Assembly (NCBI GenBank): GCA_030247885.1
Contig: JAPDRO010000003.1
Location: forward strand, 1,962,307-2,026,306
Reading direction: 5' to 3'
Origin: Taxawa tesnikishii (nom. ined.)
Taxonomy: Eukaryota; Ascomycota; Dothideomycetes; Dothideales
Length of the DNA: 64,000 nucleotides
Shown here: positions 11,161-22,645 of the stretch, in pieces
Numbering within the stretch: position 1 is the first letter of the stretch
Layout: the number at the start of each line of letters is the position of its first letter
Notes under the pieces: generated by a model
Database searches by the model: none
What the model saw: the letters and a program-made list of their open reading frames with translations, nothing else
Told to the model about the DNA's origin: nothing
Translations under genes and position numbers: made by a program

Positions 11161-11983
11161 CCCATCGGCTCCGCTCCTCGGCCAAGAATGCCACGATCTG
11201 TGCCACATCATCCACCGTACCCATCCGGTTCTCCATCGGCGTCGCCTTCTTCTGCGCCGTAACAATACTCTCGGTCACTTCAGTAACCATATCGGTCTCA
11301 GTAGGCCCAGGGTGAACGACGTTGACAGTATGCCCTTTTGGTCCGAGCTCCGTTGCCCAGCTCCTGGTCAGAGCTTCCATGGCGGCTTTGCTCGATCCGT
11401 ACAATGAATATCCTGGAAATCCGCCGCGCGCACCGACGGAGCCGATATTGACGATTCGGCCAGGACGGCGGAGGTATGGAAGGATCTCTTGGGTCATGAA
11501 CACTGTGGCCCGGACGTTGAGGTCGTAGATGTACGCAAAGTCTTCATGGGTGATGTCCCCAAGGTTTCTGGTCAGAAGACATCCAGCGTTGTTGACGAGG
11601 ATGTCAATTGCATCGCCGGGAAAGGCGGCCAGAGTGGCTTCAACGATTTGTTTTGGAGAACTCGTGTCCCGCAGGTCCGCTTTGATTTTGACGGCTTTGG
11701 AGCCGTTCTCCAGCTCTGCAATCCTTGCTACAAGCTGATCCGTCTTCTCTGCGCTGCTCTCTGAGGTGTATGTCACGGCGACCTGAGCCGCTTTTCAGTA
11801 AAATACATGGAAAGGCGGCAGATATAAGCACACCTTTGCACCTCGTTTCGCTAGCTCATACGTAATTCCAGCGCCTGTAGATCATGAGTGTCTTCTCGAA
11901 AAACGCAAATCAACATTGTTCCCACCGATCCCTCTGCTGCCACCAGTGACAATGGCCACTTTTCCGCTCAAAGTATTGGACAT
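11114..11983 (-). CDS. Classical short-chain dehydrogenase/reductase (3-oxoacyl-ACP reductase-like)
   Basis: Three exons, 11983-11926, 11874-11834 and 11782-11114, are separated by two 51-bp introns and give 255 residues. The N-terminus carries the cofactor motif GKVAIVTGGSRGIG, followed by NNAG (ILVNNAGCLL), the catalytic serine in NIGSVGARGG, and Tyr/Lys in YSLYGSSKAAMEAL. HPGPTETDMV and a C-terminal GQSISASGGYAMY follow. This is the FabG-like classical SDR layout. The arginine in GGSRGIG suggests NADPH preference (general SDR knowledge). No targeting sequence is visible, so it is probably cytosolic. The substrate cannot be told from sequence. The reading frame is intact. Confidence 0.9.
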
Positions 11984-13114
11984 AGCGTGACTCGTCAAGT
12001 CGAAGACTTTCGTCGACGTACAACAAGTATTGAAATGGACGAGTGCGAGACAAAGCTGGAAGATGTGTTCAACCAGCAGATAGTATCGGAAGATCTGATC
12101 CATAAACACCGTCTTATACTGCTCGCTGTTACGCCGCGAAGGTTAAGTAAACTGACGTCAGTCAGCAGGAGAGCTTCACCATTCTGTTCGTTGTGGCGAG
12201 GAACAACATGGCGAGTCAGCCGTCTGTGCTGTCAGATATCGTTCTCCTCGTTCGTATATCCATGGTCCTTTTTCAGACACTATGTGATTTAGCAAGAGAT
12301 ACGGAGAACACAGATTTCGAAGGCGAGTTTGGCCAGACGCTGTAACGTTGAGCATGACATCTTCGATTGGAGGGCGGAGATGACGAGCGTTCCCTTACGA
12401 GGTTTCATACATATGCCAGTAGCCACTCAACAGCAGCAGCAGCAGCAGCAGCAGGTCGCTATCGTATATACAATCAATCCACGGAATTTGGTAGTAGATC
12501 AAAAGCTTGCTTGACTCGAATTACTTTTGTAATCTAATCATTCCAATAACGACAATGCGAAGAACGATTGAAGAGCGCCGACGCTTCGCAGTATAAAAAA
12601 GGATTTCCCAAAACCCGGTCCAGTTCCTTCCCTCTCGTTCTCTTGCGCCATTCCCTTATACCAATGCCATATGACAAACAAAAAAGGTAAAAATCGCTAT
12701 TGTTGACCCTTTCGGCCAAGCGTTCCAACACTACATCCATACCCACGACATCCGAGCATGTCTCCTGTCCCTTCGATTGGCGCTGTCCCGGCGACTGATT
12801 TCGCCATTTCCGGAGTGACGCGAATCGTTCGCATAGGATAGCGTTGCGGGCCATCGCTTCTCCATGTTTCATCAGGCTTGACATGCCCAATGCATTCCTT
12901 TCCTTCAAACCCCTGAAGCGGGATTCTGGGAGAGTGTTGAGTGGCAACGTGAGCCCTCGACAAACGGCAGAACTTGGCTAGCCCGAAGAAAGCAAGAAGT
13001 CTCTGGGCTTGCGTTTGAGTCGTTGCAACCTTCGGAAAGTGGACGAGGGCGCACTAGGGCGGTTGTCCCTGAGGGGTCATCTGAACGTGCTTGCGAAACA
13101 TGAACCTGACCATC
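11984..13114. other. Intergenic, no supported gene; contains a CAG repeat
   Basis: About 1.1 kb upstream of the SDR and downstream of the F-box gene. Short overlapping open frames on both strands show no conserved motif. A (CAG)8 microsatellite lies at 12431-12454. Confidence 0.5.
12431..12454 (+). repeat. (CAG)8 microsatellite
   Basis: Eight CAG units, preceded by CAA, lie in a 61-codon open frame without other coding support. Confidence 0.9.
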
Positions 13115-15454
13115 CTAGGACAGACGAGGCACGCCCGAGAGAAGCTCCACACCGTCGATCGGGTTGCCGTTCTGGTTAAGGCCAAAGTCGATGATGAGAA
13201 TGCGGCCGTCTTGGCTCGTGCTGACGATGCGACGGTAATCGCACTTGGCGGCCAGCATCCAGGAAGTAGTCCATTCAGGAAAGACCGCAACACTCTGGCC
13301 AGTCTCGAAGTTGTAGACTCTGAGGTCAAGATCGTAGGATCCCGAGACCACACGGTTGTTCTGCGAATCCAAGAACAGTGAGCGCACAAGCTGGGAGTGG
13401 CCCATGAAAGTGCCGACCTCATTGCCACTGGCAACCTCGAATTTGTATGTGACGTGGTCGTTGCCACCAGCCAATACGTACTTGGCGTCGTCGCTGAACT
13501 CGACGGCTGCGAGGCCACGGTCCTTTGAGGGAAGTCCTTGACGCAGTTGCCAGTGTCCTTGCCGAGGTCCCAAAGCTTGGCAACGCCGTCACCACTGGCA
13601 GAAACAAGAAGGTTGCCACGCAATTGCACGGCGTTGACAGGGCCCCGGTGGCCCTGCAAGACGCGAATGGGCTCCAGGGTCTTACGGTCCCAAACCACGA
13701 TGGTGCAGTCCTTGGAGCACGAGACGATATGCTTGGAGTCGAAGGCGACATCGAGGACACCGCCGTTGTGTCTCCTGAGACGCTTGATGGGCTCGAAGGT
13801 CTTAACGTTCCAGACAATGAGGTCGCAGTCGCTGGAGCCGGTGACCAGGATCTCATCGTCGTACTGCAGGCACAAGATACTCTGGGTGTGGAAGTCGGAA
13901 GGAACGTGATAGATGTCATTGCCCTCACGAGTGCCGTTCATGGAAGGCTGAGCGTGATGGTAGTAAGGATACTCTACAGTGCGAAGGACCTTTGGACCGG
14001 GGACCGGACGGACGGTCGGGCCTCCGATGACTTTGAGGCACTTGAAGGTGTTGATATCCCATACGCGGATAGTACGGTCGCGGCTGCCGGTGATGATCTT
14101 GTGCTCATCGAACTGGACACAGTAAACACTGTCAGTGTGTCCAGCCATGTAGATAGCCTTGCCCTTGCCAGCAGCCCAGTTCTTCTCGATCTGTTGACGG
14201 GCTTGGTACATCTTCTCCCATTGCTGGTTGGGCATGTTTGGCAGCCCTACACCGACACCGCCAATCTGGATGGGCGCAGGGTCGACGTAGGTCTGCTTTC
14301 CGTAGGTGTTGAGGTACACACCCCTCCAGGTGAGGTGGTCCTTGGCGAAGGTGTTCCATAGTCCTCCGAAAGTTTGGCAAACCTTGAGGGTCCTCGCGTC
14401 CAGGTGGGAAAAGACGACATGAACGACCTCGGCAGGCAATACCTAGTAGGAGTTAGAGTCTGAGTTGGTTCCATGGGAAGCGTAATTACAGTGAGCCCGC
14501 AGGGTCGCAAGACGACCTGTTAAAGCAATGCTCGTCGGATGTCACGTACCTTGGTCGGGTCCATGTGCTTCTCAGTAGAGATGTCCTCCTCTTCAGAGTC
14601 TGTGATATCGATCATATCAATGTCTGCGTTCGAGCCAAGATCTGCTCCACTATCCGCTGCGCTAGACAAGCTGCCGATCCGTTGCCGATTCTGGTTGCGT
14701 TGGATCTCGAAGTTGTGAAGAGCAGCGGACCTTCTCGCAGCTTCTCCAGGCAGGTACATTGGTGGGTAAGATTTAGACGAAGTTATGGCAGGTGGGACTG
14801 CAGCGGAAGTTGCACCGTTGTTAACTGGCGCGGGAGTGTCATAGCGCAGTGCCTTCCCCGAAGCTGCGAGCCTTGAAGCGTTCAAACGAGTGAAGAAGCC
14901 ATGGATGGGAGCTGTCTCCTCGACACCCTCCATAGCCTCACCGTGGCTGCTCGAAGGCCTGCTCCTGGAACCAAAGCCATCTCTCATGGCCTTTTGGAGC
15001 TTGTTTCCCCTCTGCGAAAACTTCCGGATCAAACCCCGGATTCCTTCTGAGACTTGCCGCTCCTGGTAGACGAGCTGGAAGAGCTTGGCGGAGATTGTCT
15101 CTTCAACGATGCCTCCTTGGCGGTTTCCTTTCCTCGCCAGTCAATGGCACGGAAGAGGGTTGTGGTTTCCCGGCGTCTGTGAGTCTGTTCTCTCTCGCTC
15201 ACAGCAGCCGCGCTATGGCGAGAGCTGTTGTGGTGGGCGGATGAGTGGCGTCTTTGTGGGATTGGTTTCGGAAGCGAGTGAGTGGACACCTGACTCGAGA
15301 CGGAAGGGCGGGGAGTGGGATCGTTATCATCTTCTTCGTCGTCAACGTTGGGGAGTGGTGCCGAACGAACGGTGGGCGGGCGGTGGTTGATGACGATGTT
15401 GTCGAAAACTTGGTGCTCAGCAGTGGCTGGCATGGTGAAATCTGAACGGGACAT
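13115..15454 (-). CDS. F-box/WD40-repeat protein, predicted SCF ubiquitin-ligase substrate receptor; two frame breaks
   Basis: Exon 1 (15454-14550) encodes a disordered Ser/Pro-rich N-terminus with a basic segment (LIRKFSQRGNK) and an acidic DITDSEEEDIS stretch. A 107-bp intron (14443-14549, GTACGT...TAG) joins HMDPTK to the F-box VLPAEVVHVVFSHLDARTL. A linker with WEKMYQARQQIEKNW follows, then seven WD-type blades, for example GHTDSVYCVQF, TGSRDRTIRVWD, SCSKDCTIVVWD, GHRGPVNAVQL and SGSYDLDLRVYN. The layout matches the Met30/Cdc4/SconB class, which bind Skp1 through the F-box and substrates through the propeller. I cannot fix the ortholog. Two coding runs are one base short: GGGG (15034-15037, CCCC on plus) and CCC (13529-13531, GGG on plus). 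With them the gene is 745 codons. As deposited, the last three blades are out of frame. Confidence 0.85.
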
Positions 15455-16360
15455 GGTGGGTGAGAAAGCCTGTCGATGACCGAGTTTATTGGGGCTTGTT
15501 TTGCTCTTGGCACTGGGCCAGCCAAGGCCGTGTGCAGGAATTGCTCAAACAGTAAGCGATCGATGAGCGGACAGGAGCGCAGTGGACAAGTCGAGCTGCT
15601 GATATGGAAAGGAGGGAGAGAGCAAGGGTGAGGTTGGAAGGAGCCTGAAGGTCGGGAGCTGGTAAAGGAGCGTTTAGCAGCGAATCGGGCGGAGGTCCGT
15701 GTTCGCCTGGCTTGTATCGTGGGGTAAGTAAACGAGAGTCGGATCGGTGGCTGAGAGCGTAATGCGAATGCGAATGCGAATGCGACTGCGAATGCGCTGT
15801 AGTTAAGGAGCGAGGGCGGGTCGACAAGATGCAATGCTCAGGACAGAAGCGAGAGGCGGTGCACAGCGGAGGAGGAGGCGGACTGTTATATGCGGACAAG
15901 GGGGATTTGGGTTGCAGTGTTGAGACAGTGCTAACGCAGCGCAGAGCAGCGGCGGCGGTGTGAAGGCGTCAAGTTCGGTCGTCGGTCGCTGGAACTTCTT
16001 CGGGCTACCCGCATGCCCGATCAGAGATTGCCGTTCCCTGCTGAAGTTGCACTGTTGCAGCGTCATCGCCGGCCGGGGAGCCACAGAACCCTCTCATTCT
16101 GTCTCACTGCAACGAGCAGGCCGGCACTGCCGACGCTCTCCTAACAAACTCTGGCACGTCTTCCGCATCCCAGCACTCGCCCGCTTCCAGAAAACTGCGG
16201 AAGACCTGCGTTATTCTCGGCTTCCTCGGCCTGCCCGCTGAGCGGAGAATAGCTGCTAGCACCGAACGCCGTGTTTGGCTCCGCGCTACTTGGCGACGCC
16301 TCCGTCGCCCGTTACTACTCAGGTCTCACATCTCACTCTTACTCAGGCCGCACTGCGACC
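15455..16360. promoter_or_regulatory. Divergent promoter region with an AATGCG hexamer repeat
   Basis: About 900 bp between the F-box gene (minus) and the DUF7704 gene (plus). It contains six tandem AATGCG-type units at 15761-15796 (one is ACTGCG) and Ser/Pro-like C-rich leader sequence. Neither strand has a convincing gene; the 211-codon minus-strand frame across 15199-15834 runs over the F-box start and is low-complexity. Confidence 0.5.
15761..15796 (+). repeat. Six tandem AATGCG hexamers
   Basis: Five exact AATGCG units and one ACTGCG, about 310 bp upstream of the F-box/WD40 start codon. Confidence 0.9.
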
Positions 16361-16898
16361 ATGGCACGCAATCAGTCCGCAGCAGCATCGCCTTTTCCGT
16401 TGGCTTACCGCCTCTTCTTTCTGTATATCGAGCCAGTAGCAACCGCAGTAGGAGCCTACTACGCACATTTGCTGCAGGATGAATATTTGCAGCTTACCTA
16501 CACCTCCGCCGAAGCCTTGATGGGCGGTCCATCCGTCCGGGAGAGCATCGTACTGTCTCAATTGGCCAACATGTATCTGGTAACTGAACAGCAACTGCGT
16601 CAAAGTTCACGACGGTTCTCATTTTCAACAGGTGTTCGCTCTGAACGAAGCGTTTGTCCTGCGCGCAACCTCTGACCTTAACGTTTGGAGGATTTTCCTC
16701 TTCGGTCTACTCGTGGCCGATTTTGGCCACATCTATAGTGTCAAGAGCGTGGGGTCCGACATTTACTGGCAGTTCTGGGACTGGAACGCTATCTACTGGG
16801 GCAATCTGGGCTTCGTTTACGTTGGAGCTACCCTTAGAATGGCATTCCTGGCTGGCATCGGATTGAGCGGTTCCGGAGCAAGAAAGACTGTCAAGTGA
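16361..16898 (+). CDS. DUF7704-family small fungal membrane protein
   Basis: Exons 16361-16579 and 16632-16898 are joined across a 52-bp intron (GTAACT...CAG), giving 161 residues. The product has the family pattern PLAYRLFFLYIEPVATAVGA near the N-terminus, QLANMYL joined to VFALNEAFVLRATSD, IFLFGLLVADFGHIYS, and WNAIYWGNLGFVYVGATLRM before a short basic tail. There are three to four hydrophobic helices. The function of the family is unknown. The frame is intact and the length usual for the family. Start chosen at ATG 16361 because the preceding bases (CTGCGACC) give a favourable context and the conserved domain starts soon after. Confidence 0.85.
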
Positions 16899-19233
16899 TC
16901 ATGTGCACAGGAATACTGTTCTGGAAGGTGCTCTAGGCTTGTTACCTCTGGTGGTCATCCGATCCACAATACGCGCATTGGTTTGAGTCAAGAACCCAAG
17001 GCTGGGGGTCCAGCGCTGGAGCAGAAGTTTACGGGGTAGCCAGAACATCCTGAACTATGGGTACGTCTGGGCCATGAAACAGAAAGTCACCGCAATAGCG
17101 GACCTAAACGACCGTCTACTTGGATCCGCCTCATTCAACATCATTGATCTGCAATATGGTCACGCGGGATTTCAGATGCCATCCTTTGCAGCGGTGTTGA
17201 GGATTACTAACTGTTCTGGCCTGGCAAGGACGTGGAAACTTGCCCTCAGGGGTACTCTCATATGACTGCGAGATAACACGCGCAATACCACACTTCTTCC
17301 GAACATGATCGATACGTCTATCGGCACGAGCATCCCAATTTCGTGGAGACCGAGAACTATTTACAAAGAGACTTGCTATGAATAACGAACGTAAAACACA
17401 GGACTAGATGCTTCTCTTCCGTGCATGAGCACTCCCTCGAGGAGCAACATCTAATAAAGCCTTGAACAAGCGTGCTTCTCTCGTGTTCTTATTATTTGTT
17501 ATTGTCTGGGCCTACAAAAGACATTGACATGCTTGTATGATCGTACCAAAGTACTGTATCAGTATGCTCATTACATCCTGTCCTCTTCGACAAATCCATT
17601 CTCTGGGTGGGGTGAAGTCGGACGCATAGAGCGAGGTTTGACGAAGCCCTCGTTTCCTTTCCCTATTCGGCTGTACCAAAACTAAACTCGTTCCTTCCGT
17701 ATCTGTTTCGTCCATTTCCGCTCCTTCTCGCACAATTAAAACAAAACACTCTTTGCAAAACTCCCCGGTTCTCTGTCATCCTTTTCCATCTACTTCTCTG
17801 AATTTGGAGCACAGTGCGACGGGCAAGGAGAGTTTTCATGGTGCTCCTTCCCGGCACTATCGAAAATCCACTTGAAGAGTGCAGCACCCCACTGCCCCTC
17901 TATGTTGCAAGGCATGGCCATCGAGAGTAGTACACGTCTTTCTTCCGCAAGCACGGTGCCCAGACAATACTACAATCAAATTTACAGCGCCACGTTGGTC
18001 TTCAGTCCATTGTCCACCATCTGACTGACTACAGTTGCTCCTTCCTTTCCTCCTTCCCTCCTTCCTGCTTCTACCACGTTCCATGCAGTAACGTCTATGG
18101 GGCCCCTTCCCCGGGTTCTAACGTCATGCCACGATAACTGAATCCTCCGATTCCGGTCTCAGACGTGTTTCACACCGCACCAGCCTAACGGTGGCTTCTT
18201 TCCACGAACGTCAACAACCAAGAACGGCAACGTCGAAGCGTGGGTTCGCGACGCTACGACGCTCGCATACAACGGCGCTCTTGTCTCACTCGCACAACCG
18301 TCTGTCTCACTCGCACCAGACTTGAACCACCCACTCCCAGAATTAGCTTCGCTTGTATCCATGTGGCTATTTCGGACATCTTCTCAATCGATGCGTTCTA
18401 CTCAAAGCGGGAATCAGGAGGGAGAGTATGAGGACTTCCTCCGCATTCTGTTCAACTATGAACCTCATCATCTGTGCATCCACCCCGCCCAGACCGATGT
18501 CGCCTTCCTTTCAACGGTGGTCCTTCTTCTCCATCTACCGTCCATAACGTTGCGCCACAAAAACCTCAACGTCTTCCTTATCTCTCTTTTACGTACGCAC
18601 ATCCTTCGTCTTTCCTGCGCCAAGTCACGAGTGGCCAACTTGTGGGGCCTGCTGTACGAGGTGCGCCTTTAATATAGTTTGTTGCTCTTATGCTTTAGTA
18701 CTCGGCCAGAAGCAGGCATCTTGTGCAGACGGCCTCGAAGACCCCGCAGAGCCTTCAACTGAGCATCACTCCCCATACTCATGATATGTAGTGTTTCACT
18801 TCTCTAGCGATGGTAACCCCATCACCGGTTAACTCTCGTTGTAGCCGTTGGGGGTTGAACGGAAACTCACCGGTCGACGAGCGTTACGTTGTGAGACCGC
18901 AACCATGAGCTTCACAACGCTCACAACGTCACGAGGGTCAAACACAACGGTCTTTCGGTCTTGCTCGGTTGCTAAATTTGTATCCGAACGACGAACTGGG
19001 GAGCATTGCGATGAGAGGTAAACGACGAGGTGAGCCTGTTTCCATATGCCTTCCATGCCAATTTTCCTGTGTTCAAAACCACCCTTTATAAGATCTCTTG
19101 CAGAGGGAAAAAATGGGGGCGTCTTGTATACGCATCAAATCCCATACGCTCAACATGATCGGATGCTCATCCCACGCTGCACCTTGTCAACGCAGTTCCA
19201 TGTCCCATTCAGCATCAAAAGTTCTTATTTCGT
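16899..19233. other. 2.3 kb gap without a recognised gene
   Basis: Only short, overlapping open frames occur on both strands, with no domain motifs, conserved spacing or plausible multi-exon structure. There is a pyrimidine-rich stretch near 18041-18072 (TCCTTTCCTCC, TTCCCTCC). The region lies downstream of both flanking genes (convergent). It could hold long 3' UTRs or a non-coding transcript, but the sequence does not show one. Confidence 0.5.
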
Positions 19234-20794
19234 CTATTTCAAGCTCCACTCGCCGTCCTTCTCCACAATCTCCACGCTCCTCTTCTCATCCAAACTCCTC
19301 CTTCCGGCCTCCAAGATGGCGCCGGTAGCAATGGTGTTCTTCAGCGTCGGCAGACCGCGCTTGTCCAGCTCGTCCAGCGTCACCTTGCCATCCTTGAGGT
19401 CTGCGATGGCGTCGACGAACTTCTCGAAGGAAACATAACCGTATCCGCCCTGGCCGGCGAAGTTGCCGGACTCGTCGGGTGCGTACTTCATGTAGAACCT
19501 GCGGAAGGAACGTTAGTGAAGATCTTGAGCGCAGTGGGCGGAGCATCCAGGGTAGGGATTAGAGGTCGAGAGGAGGGGATGTACTCACGGGTTGTACCAC
19601 ATCAGCTGACCCTGGTCATCCTCGGCTACGTCGTATCCTCTCTTGGCTTGGTTGACTCTGACCTCGCCCTTGCTCGCCATGTAGTGGAAGTATTGGTTGG
19701 AATGGACACCGGCCTTCTGCGGGGCGGTCCAGCTCGAGGTGTAGACACCGGTCGCTCTCCTGCCGCTGCCGTCCTTCTTCTCCCAGTCCACGACCAGCGT
19801 GATGGTGTCCTCCGTCTTCGGGTCACATCCCAGATCCGTGGCGATACCCGTCGAGGCGCTGGCGGTGACCTTTGTGGGGCGGTACGAGGGCACCATGGAC
19901 TCGTTGACGTCGATGTGATGCGAGTTGAGGTAGTAGCTGATGTCCGAGTCCTTGCCGGCCCAGGCCTTGAAGGTCTCGAGCTGGCTCTTGGGCTGGCTCA
20001 TGTAGGAGTAGAAGTAGTTGAAGTCGCCGAGGTTCTTGGCCTTGGCGCGGGCGTCCGAGTAGGCAGGATCGAAGCGCTTGTGGTGCTCGATGTAGACGAA
20101 GACGCCGTGCTTGCGGGACTCCTCGAGGAGGGTGAGGTGGTCCTGCAGCAGCTTTGTGGCGGGCTTGGTGATCATGACGTGGATTTTACGCTGGATGGCG
20201 TACAGGGCAATGGGGAAGTGGGTGGGGTCAGGAGTGAAGATGGTGATGGCATCGCCAGGGAGAGGGCGTCGATGGCGGTCTTGTAGGCTTCTGGGTCGCG
20301 CTTGTCGTTTTCTGGGAACGAGTCGAAAGAGGTGTCGAGGTTGTTGTAGACCTGGGTGATGTTCTTGTTCAGGTGTTCGCCTGGAGTGAGGTGTCAGGAG
20401 CCGTGAGAGAGAGACGCGCCCGTCTCGCCGCCCGTGCACTCAAGCTGGGACTAGAACCGAGCAGATGGGGCTGTATGCGACACTGCACCGCGAGTTCATT
20501 CTGCCCTTGGCGACCATGGGCTCGCAGCGTGTTCGTCATCACCGTCTTCGGGGCCACCACTGCGTGCGATCCAGCGATCAAGCTCGTCCAGACAGCGAAA
20601 GAGAAGGATCAGACTCACGGATAGCAGGGAATTTGTTTCCAGACTAGTCTCGCATCAGCATGATTGTCTTCGCCAGGAGTACTACGTTATTGTACTTACA
20701 GTGCCGACCATGGACAGCTTGCCGACCTTCCCCTCCTTCGCAGGTCAAACAGTGTCAGACCGACAACACCGACCTTCTTGTCAGAACCGGACAT
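19234..20794 (-). CDS. Gfo/Idh/MocA-family NAD(P)-dependent sugar oxidoreductase; two frame breaks
   Basis: Four exons: 20794-20700, 20643-20619 (25 bp), 20380-19589 and 19498-19234. The introns are 56, 238 and 90 bp, all GT-AG. The start [20 protein letters not shown] leads the Rossmann strand. [20 protein letters not shown] and [20 protein letters not shown] follow. [14 protein letters not shown] carries the conserved K-P of the family, and [18 protein letters not shown] the following helix. A C-terminal alpha/beta domain with [13 protein letters not shown] completes it. Such enzymes oxidise or reduce sugars, inositols or sugar acids; the substrate is unknown. Two runs are one base short: CCCC 20730-20733 and GGG 20258-20260 (plus strand). 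With them it is 393 codons. It is divergent from the aldolase at 21680, which suggests shared regulation. Confidence 0.82.
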
Positions 20795-21679
20795 TCCGCC
20801 GCCCACGAAACCGGTCGTGTACTCGCCGGTACCTTATGGAGGTCAAACCCAGAGCCATTGGAGCAGCGCTTGCAACCCTTTGCACGAACTCACCAACCAT
20901 GAGCACATTGAGAGGCGCCATTTTCCCTGTCGGCTTTTGCTTCCTTGAACCTGGGGGTTTGGGGGGGGTTTACAAATACGATTGGGAGAACAGGAGAGAA
21001 GCAATTGAGACTGAAGAAAGAGCGAGAGGAGGAAGAGAAGGAGAAGCAGAGCGGCCGGGTGCGCTCGTTACGTACTACCTACGGCGATATATGGCAAAAT
21101 GTTTGCCGCGAGCGACCAAGGCGGATGAATTTTGGAGGGATGGAGGGGGCATCTGCTGTCATTATTTCCCCCGACGAGGGGCACTCCACACTTCTCGGCG
21201 TTTGTTGACACTCATTCGTGGAGGAATCCAGACTTCCACCAATCATCGAATGAACACGCCGGCGCATGTCCCAGCAACACGTTCAGAGGCCGACGACTGG
21301 CAACGACTGGCACGACTGGCTGTGCGCTGCGTGCGTCCTTTTGCTGGCAGAAAGAAACACCCCCGCCTGCATTGGTGGGGCATCCTGGGCCATTCCGTCC
21401 AATCTACCACGTACCAGATACAACCGGTAGGGCAGCAGTAATTGTGAGCGCACCATATCACCCGGCGCGCTTTTTAAGAGCAGGGCCGTTGCCGCCTGCA
21501 GCTTGCTCTCTCTAGAAAACATTTCCTCTTTTCCCTCTCCCTTTCCCTTTCCCTCTCCCTCTGCCTCTCCCATTGATTGATACCCATACCTGTGCCTCTC
21601 GCAATCGACTACCCCTGCCTACTGGCAAGACAGACACCGCTTTTCATACTCTCTTCCACACCCCCCCAACCAACGCGCA
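20795..21679. promoter_or_regulatory. Shared divergent promoter of the oxidoreductase and the aldolase, with pyrimidine tract
   Basis: 885 bp separates the two start codons. The last 170 bp before the aldolase ATG carry a CT-rich tract at about 21524-21572 (TTTCCTCTTTTCCC, then repeated CTTTCC and CTCTCC units), typical of highly expressed fungal promoters. No transcription-factor site can be assigned with confidence. Confidence 0.55.
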
Positions 21680-22645
21680 ATGGCCTCCAACGGCTCCAAG
21701 CAGCGCACGCCGCTCCGCCATGGCATCTACGCCCCCACCATGACCTTCTTCGACCCAAAGACCGAGGACCTCGACATCCCCACCATCAAGAAGCACGCCG
21801 TGCGCCTCGCCGAGGCAGGCCTCGTCGGTCTCGTCACCATGGGTTCCAACGGTGAAGCCGTGCACCTGACCCGCGAAGAGAAGACGGCCGTGACCAAGGC
21901 GACGCGGGAAGCACTCGACGAGGCCGGCTACAAGGACGTGCCGGTCATAGTGGGCGCGTCGGAGCAGAGCATCCGCGGCACCATCGAACTGTGCAAGCAG
22001 GCCCACGAGGCGGGCGGCGAGTACGTCCTCCTGGTGCCGCCGTCCTACTACCGCTACGCCATGAACGAGACCGCCATCGAGGAGTACTACACCAGCGTGG
22101 CCGACGAGTCGCCCTGCCCCATCGTGCTGTACAACTACCCCGGGGCCGTCGCCGGCATCGACATGGACTCGGACTTCATGATCAAGCTGGCCCAGCACAA
22201 GAACATCATCGGCACAAAGTTCACGGACGCGAACACGGGGAAGCTGACCCGAGTCGCCGCCGCCACAAACGCCTGCTCCGTCAAGGGCCACGGCAGCGGC
22301 TGGATGGCCTTCGGCGGCATCGCCGACTTCACCGTCCAGACCGCCGCGTCCGGCGGCAGCGGCATCATCGCCGGCGGCGCCAACGTCCTGCCCAAGCTCT
22401 GCGTCAAGGTCTGGAACCTGTGGGCCGAGGGCAAGTACGACGAGGCCATGGAGCTGCAGAAGGTCCTGAGCAAGGGCGACTGGGTCCTGACAAAGGCCGC
22501 CATCCCCGGCACAAAGGCCGCCATCGAGATGGAGTACGGATACGGCGGGTTCCCGAGGAGGCCGCTGCAGAGGCTCAGTGAGGAGGGAAGGCAGCATGTC
22601 AAGCAAGGCATCGCCGAGGCCATGAAGATCGAGAAGAGTTTGTAG
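21680..22645 (+). CDS. DHDPS/N-acetylneuraminate-lyase superfamily aldolase
   Basis: A single-exon 321-residue class I (Schiff-base) TIM-barrel aldolase. It has the N-terminal GIYAPTMTFFD, the pyruvate-pocket loop GSNGEAVHLTREE, the catalytic tyrosine in VLYNYPG and the Schiff-base lysine in IIGTKFTDAN. GSGIIAGGANVLPK follows near residue 235. Pezizomycotina make lysine by the aminoadipate route, so a biosynthetic DapA role is unlikely. Family members in fungi cleave 2-keto-3-deoxy sugar acids (for example GaaC/Lga1 in D-galacturonate use) or hydroxy-oxoglutarate. There is no signal peptide, so it is probably cytosolic. Codon use is strongly biased to C-ending codons, suggesting high expression. 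The long antisense frame (22660-21644) is a by-product of this bias. The frame is intact. Confidence 0.9.
   Translation: MASNGSKQRTPLRHGIYAPTMTFFDPKTEDLDIPTIKKHAVRLAEAGLVGLVTMGSNGEAVHLTREEKTAVTKATREALDEAGYKDVPVIVGASEQSIRGTIELCKQAHEAGGEYVLLVPPSYYRYAMNETAIEEYYTSVADESPCPIVLYNYPGAVAGIDMDSDFMIKLAQHKNIIGTKFTDANTGKLTRVAAATNACSVKGHGSGWMAFGGIADFTVQTAASGGSGIIAGGANVLPKLCVKVWNLWAEGKYDEAMELQKVLSKGDWVLTKAAIPGTKAAIEMEYGYGGFPRRPLQRLSEEGRQHVKQGIAEAMKIEKSL

Noticed and set aside
13525-14361. 278-codon plus-strand frame
   Set aside because: Antisense of the F-box/WD40 propeller; no independent motif.
15199-15834. 211-codon minus-strand frame upstream of and overlapping the F-box gene
   Set aside because: Low-complexity Ser/Pro/Leu composition, overlaps the real start in another frame and lies over the hexamer repeat.
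19516-20286. 256-codon plus-strand frame
   Set aside because: Antisense shadow of the Gfo/Idh/MocA gene; Val/Gly/Asp-rich composition typical of shadows.
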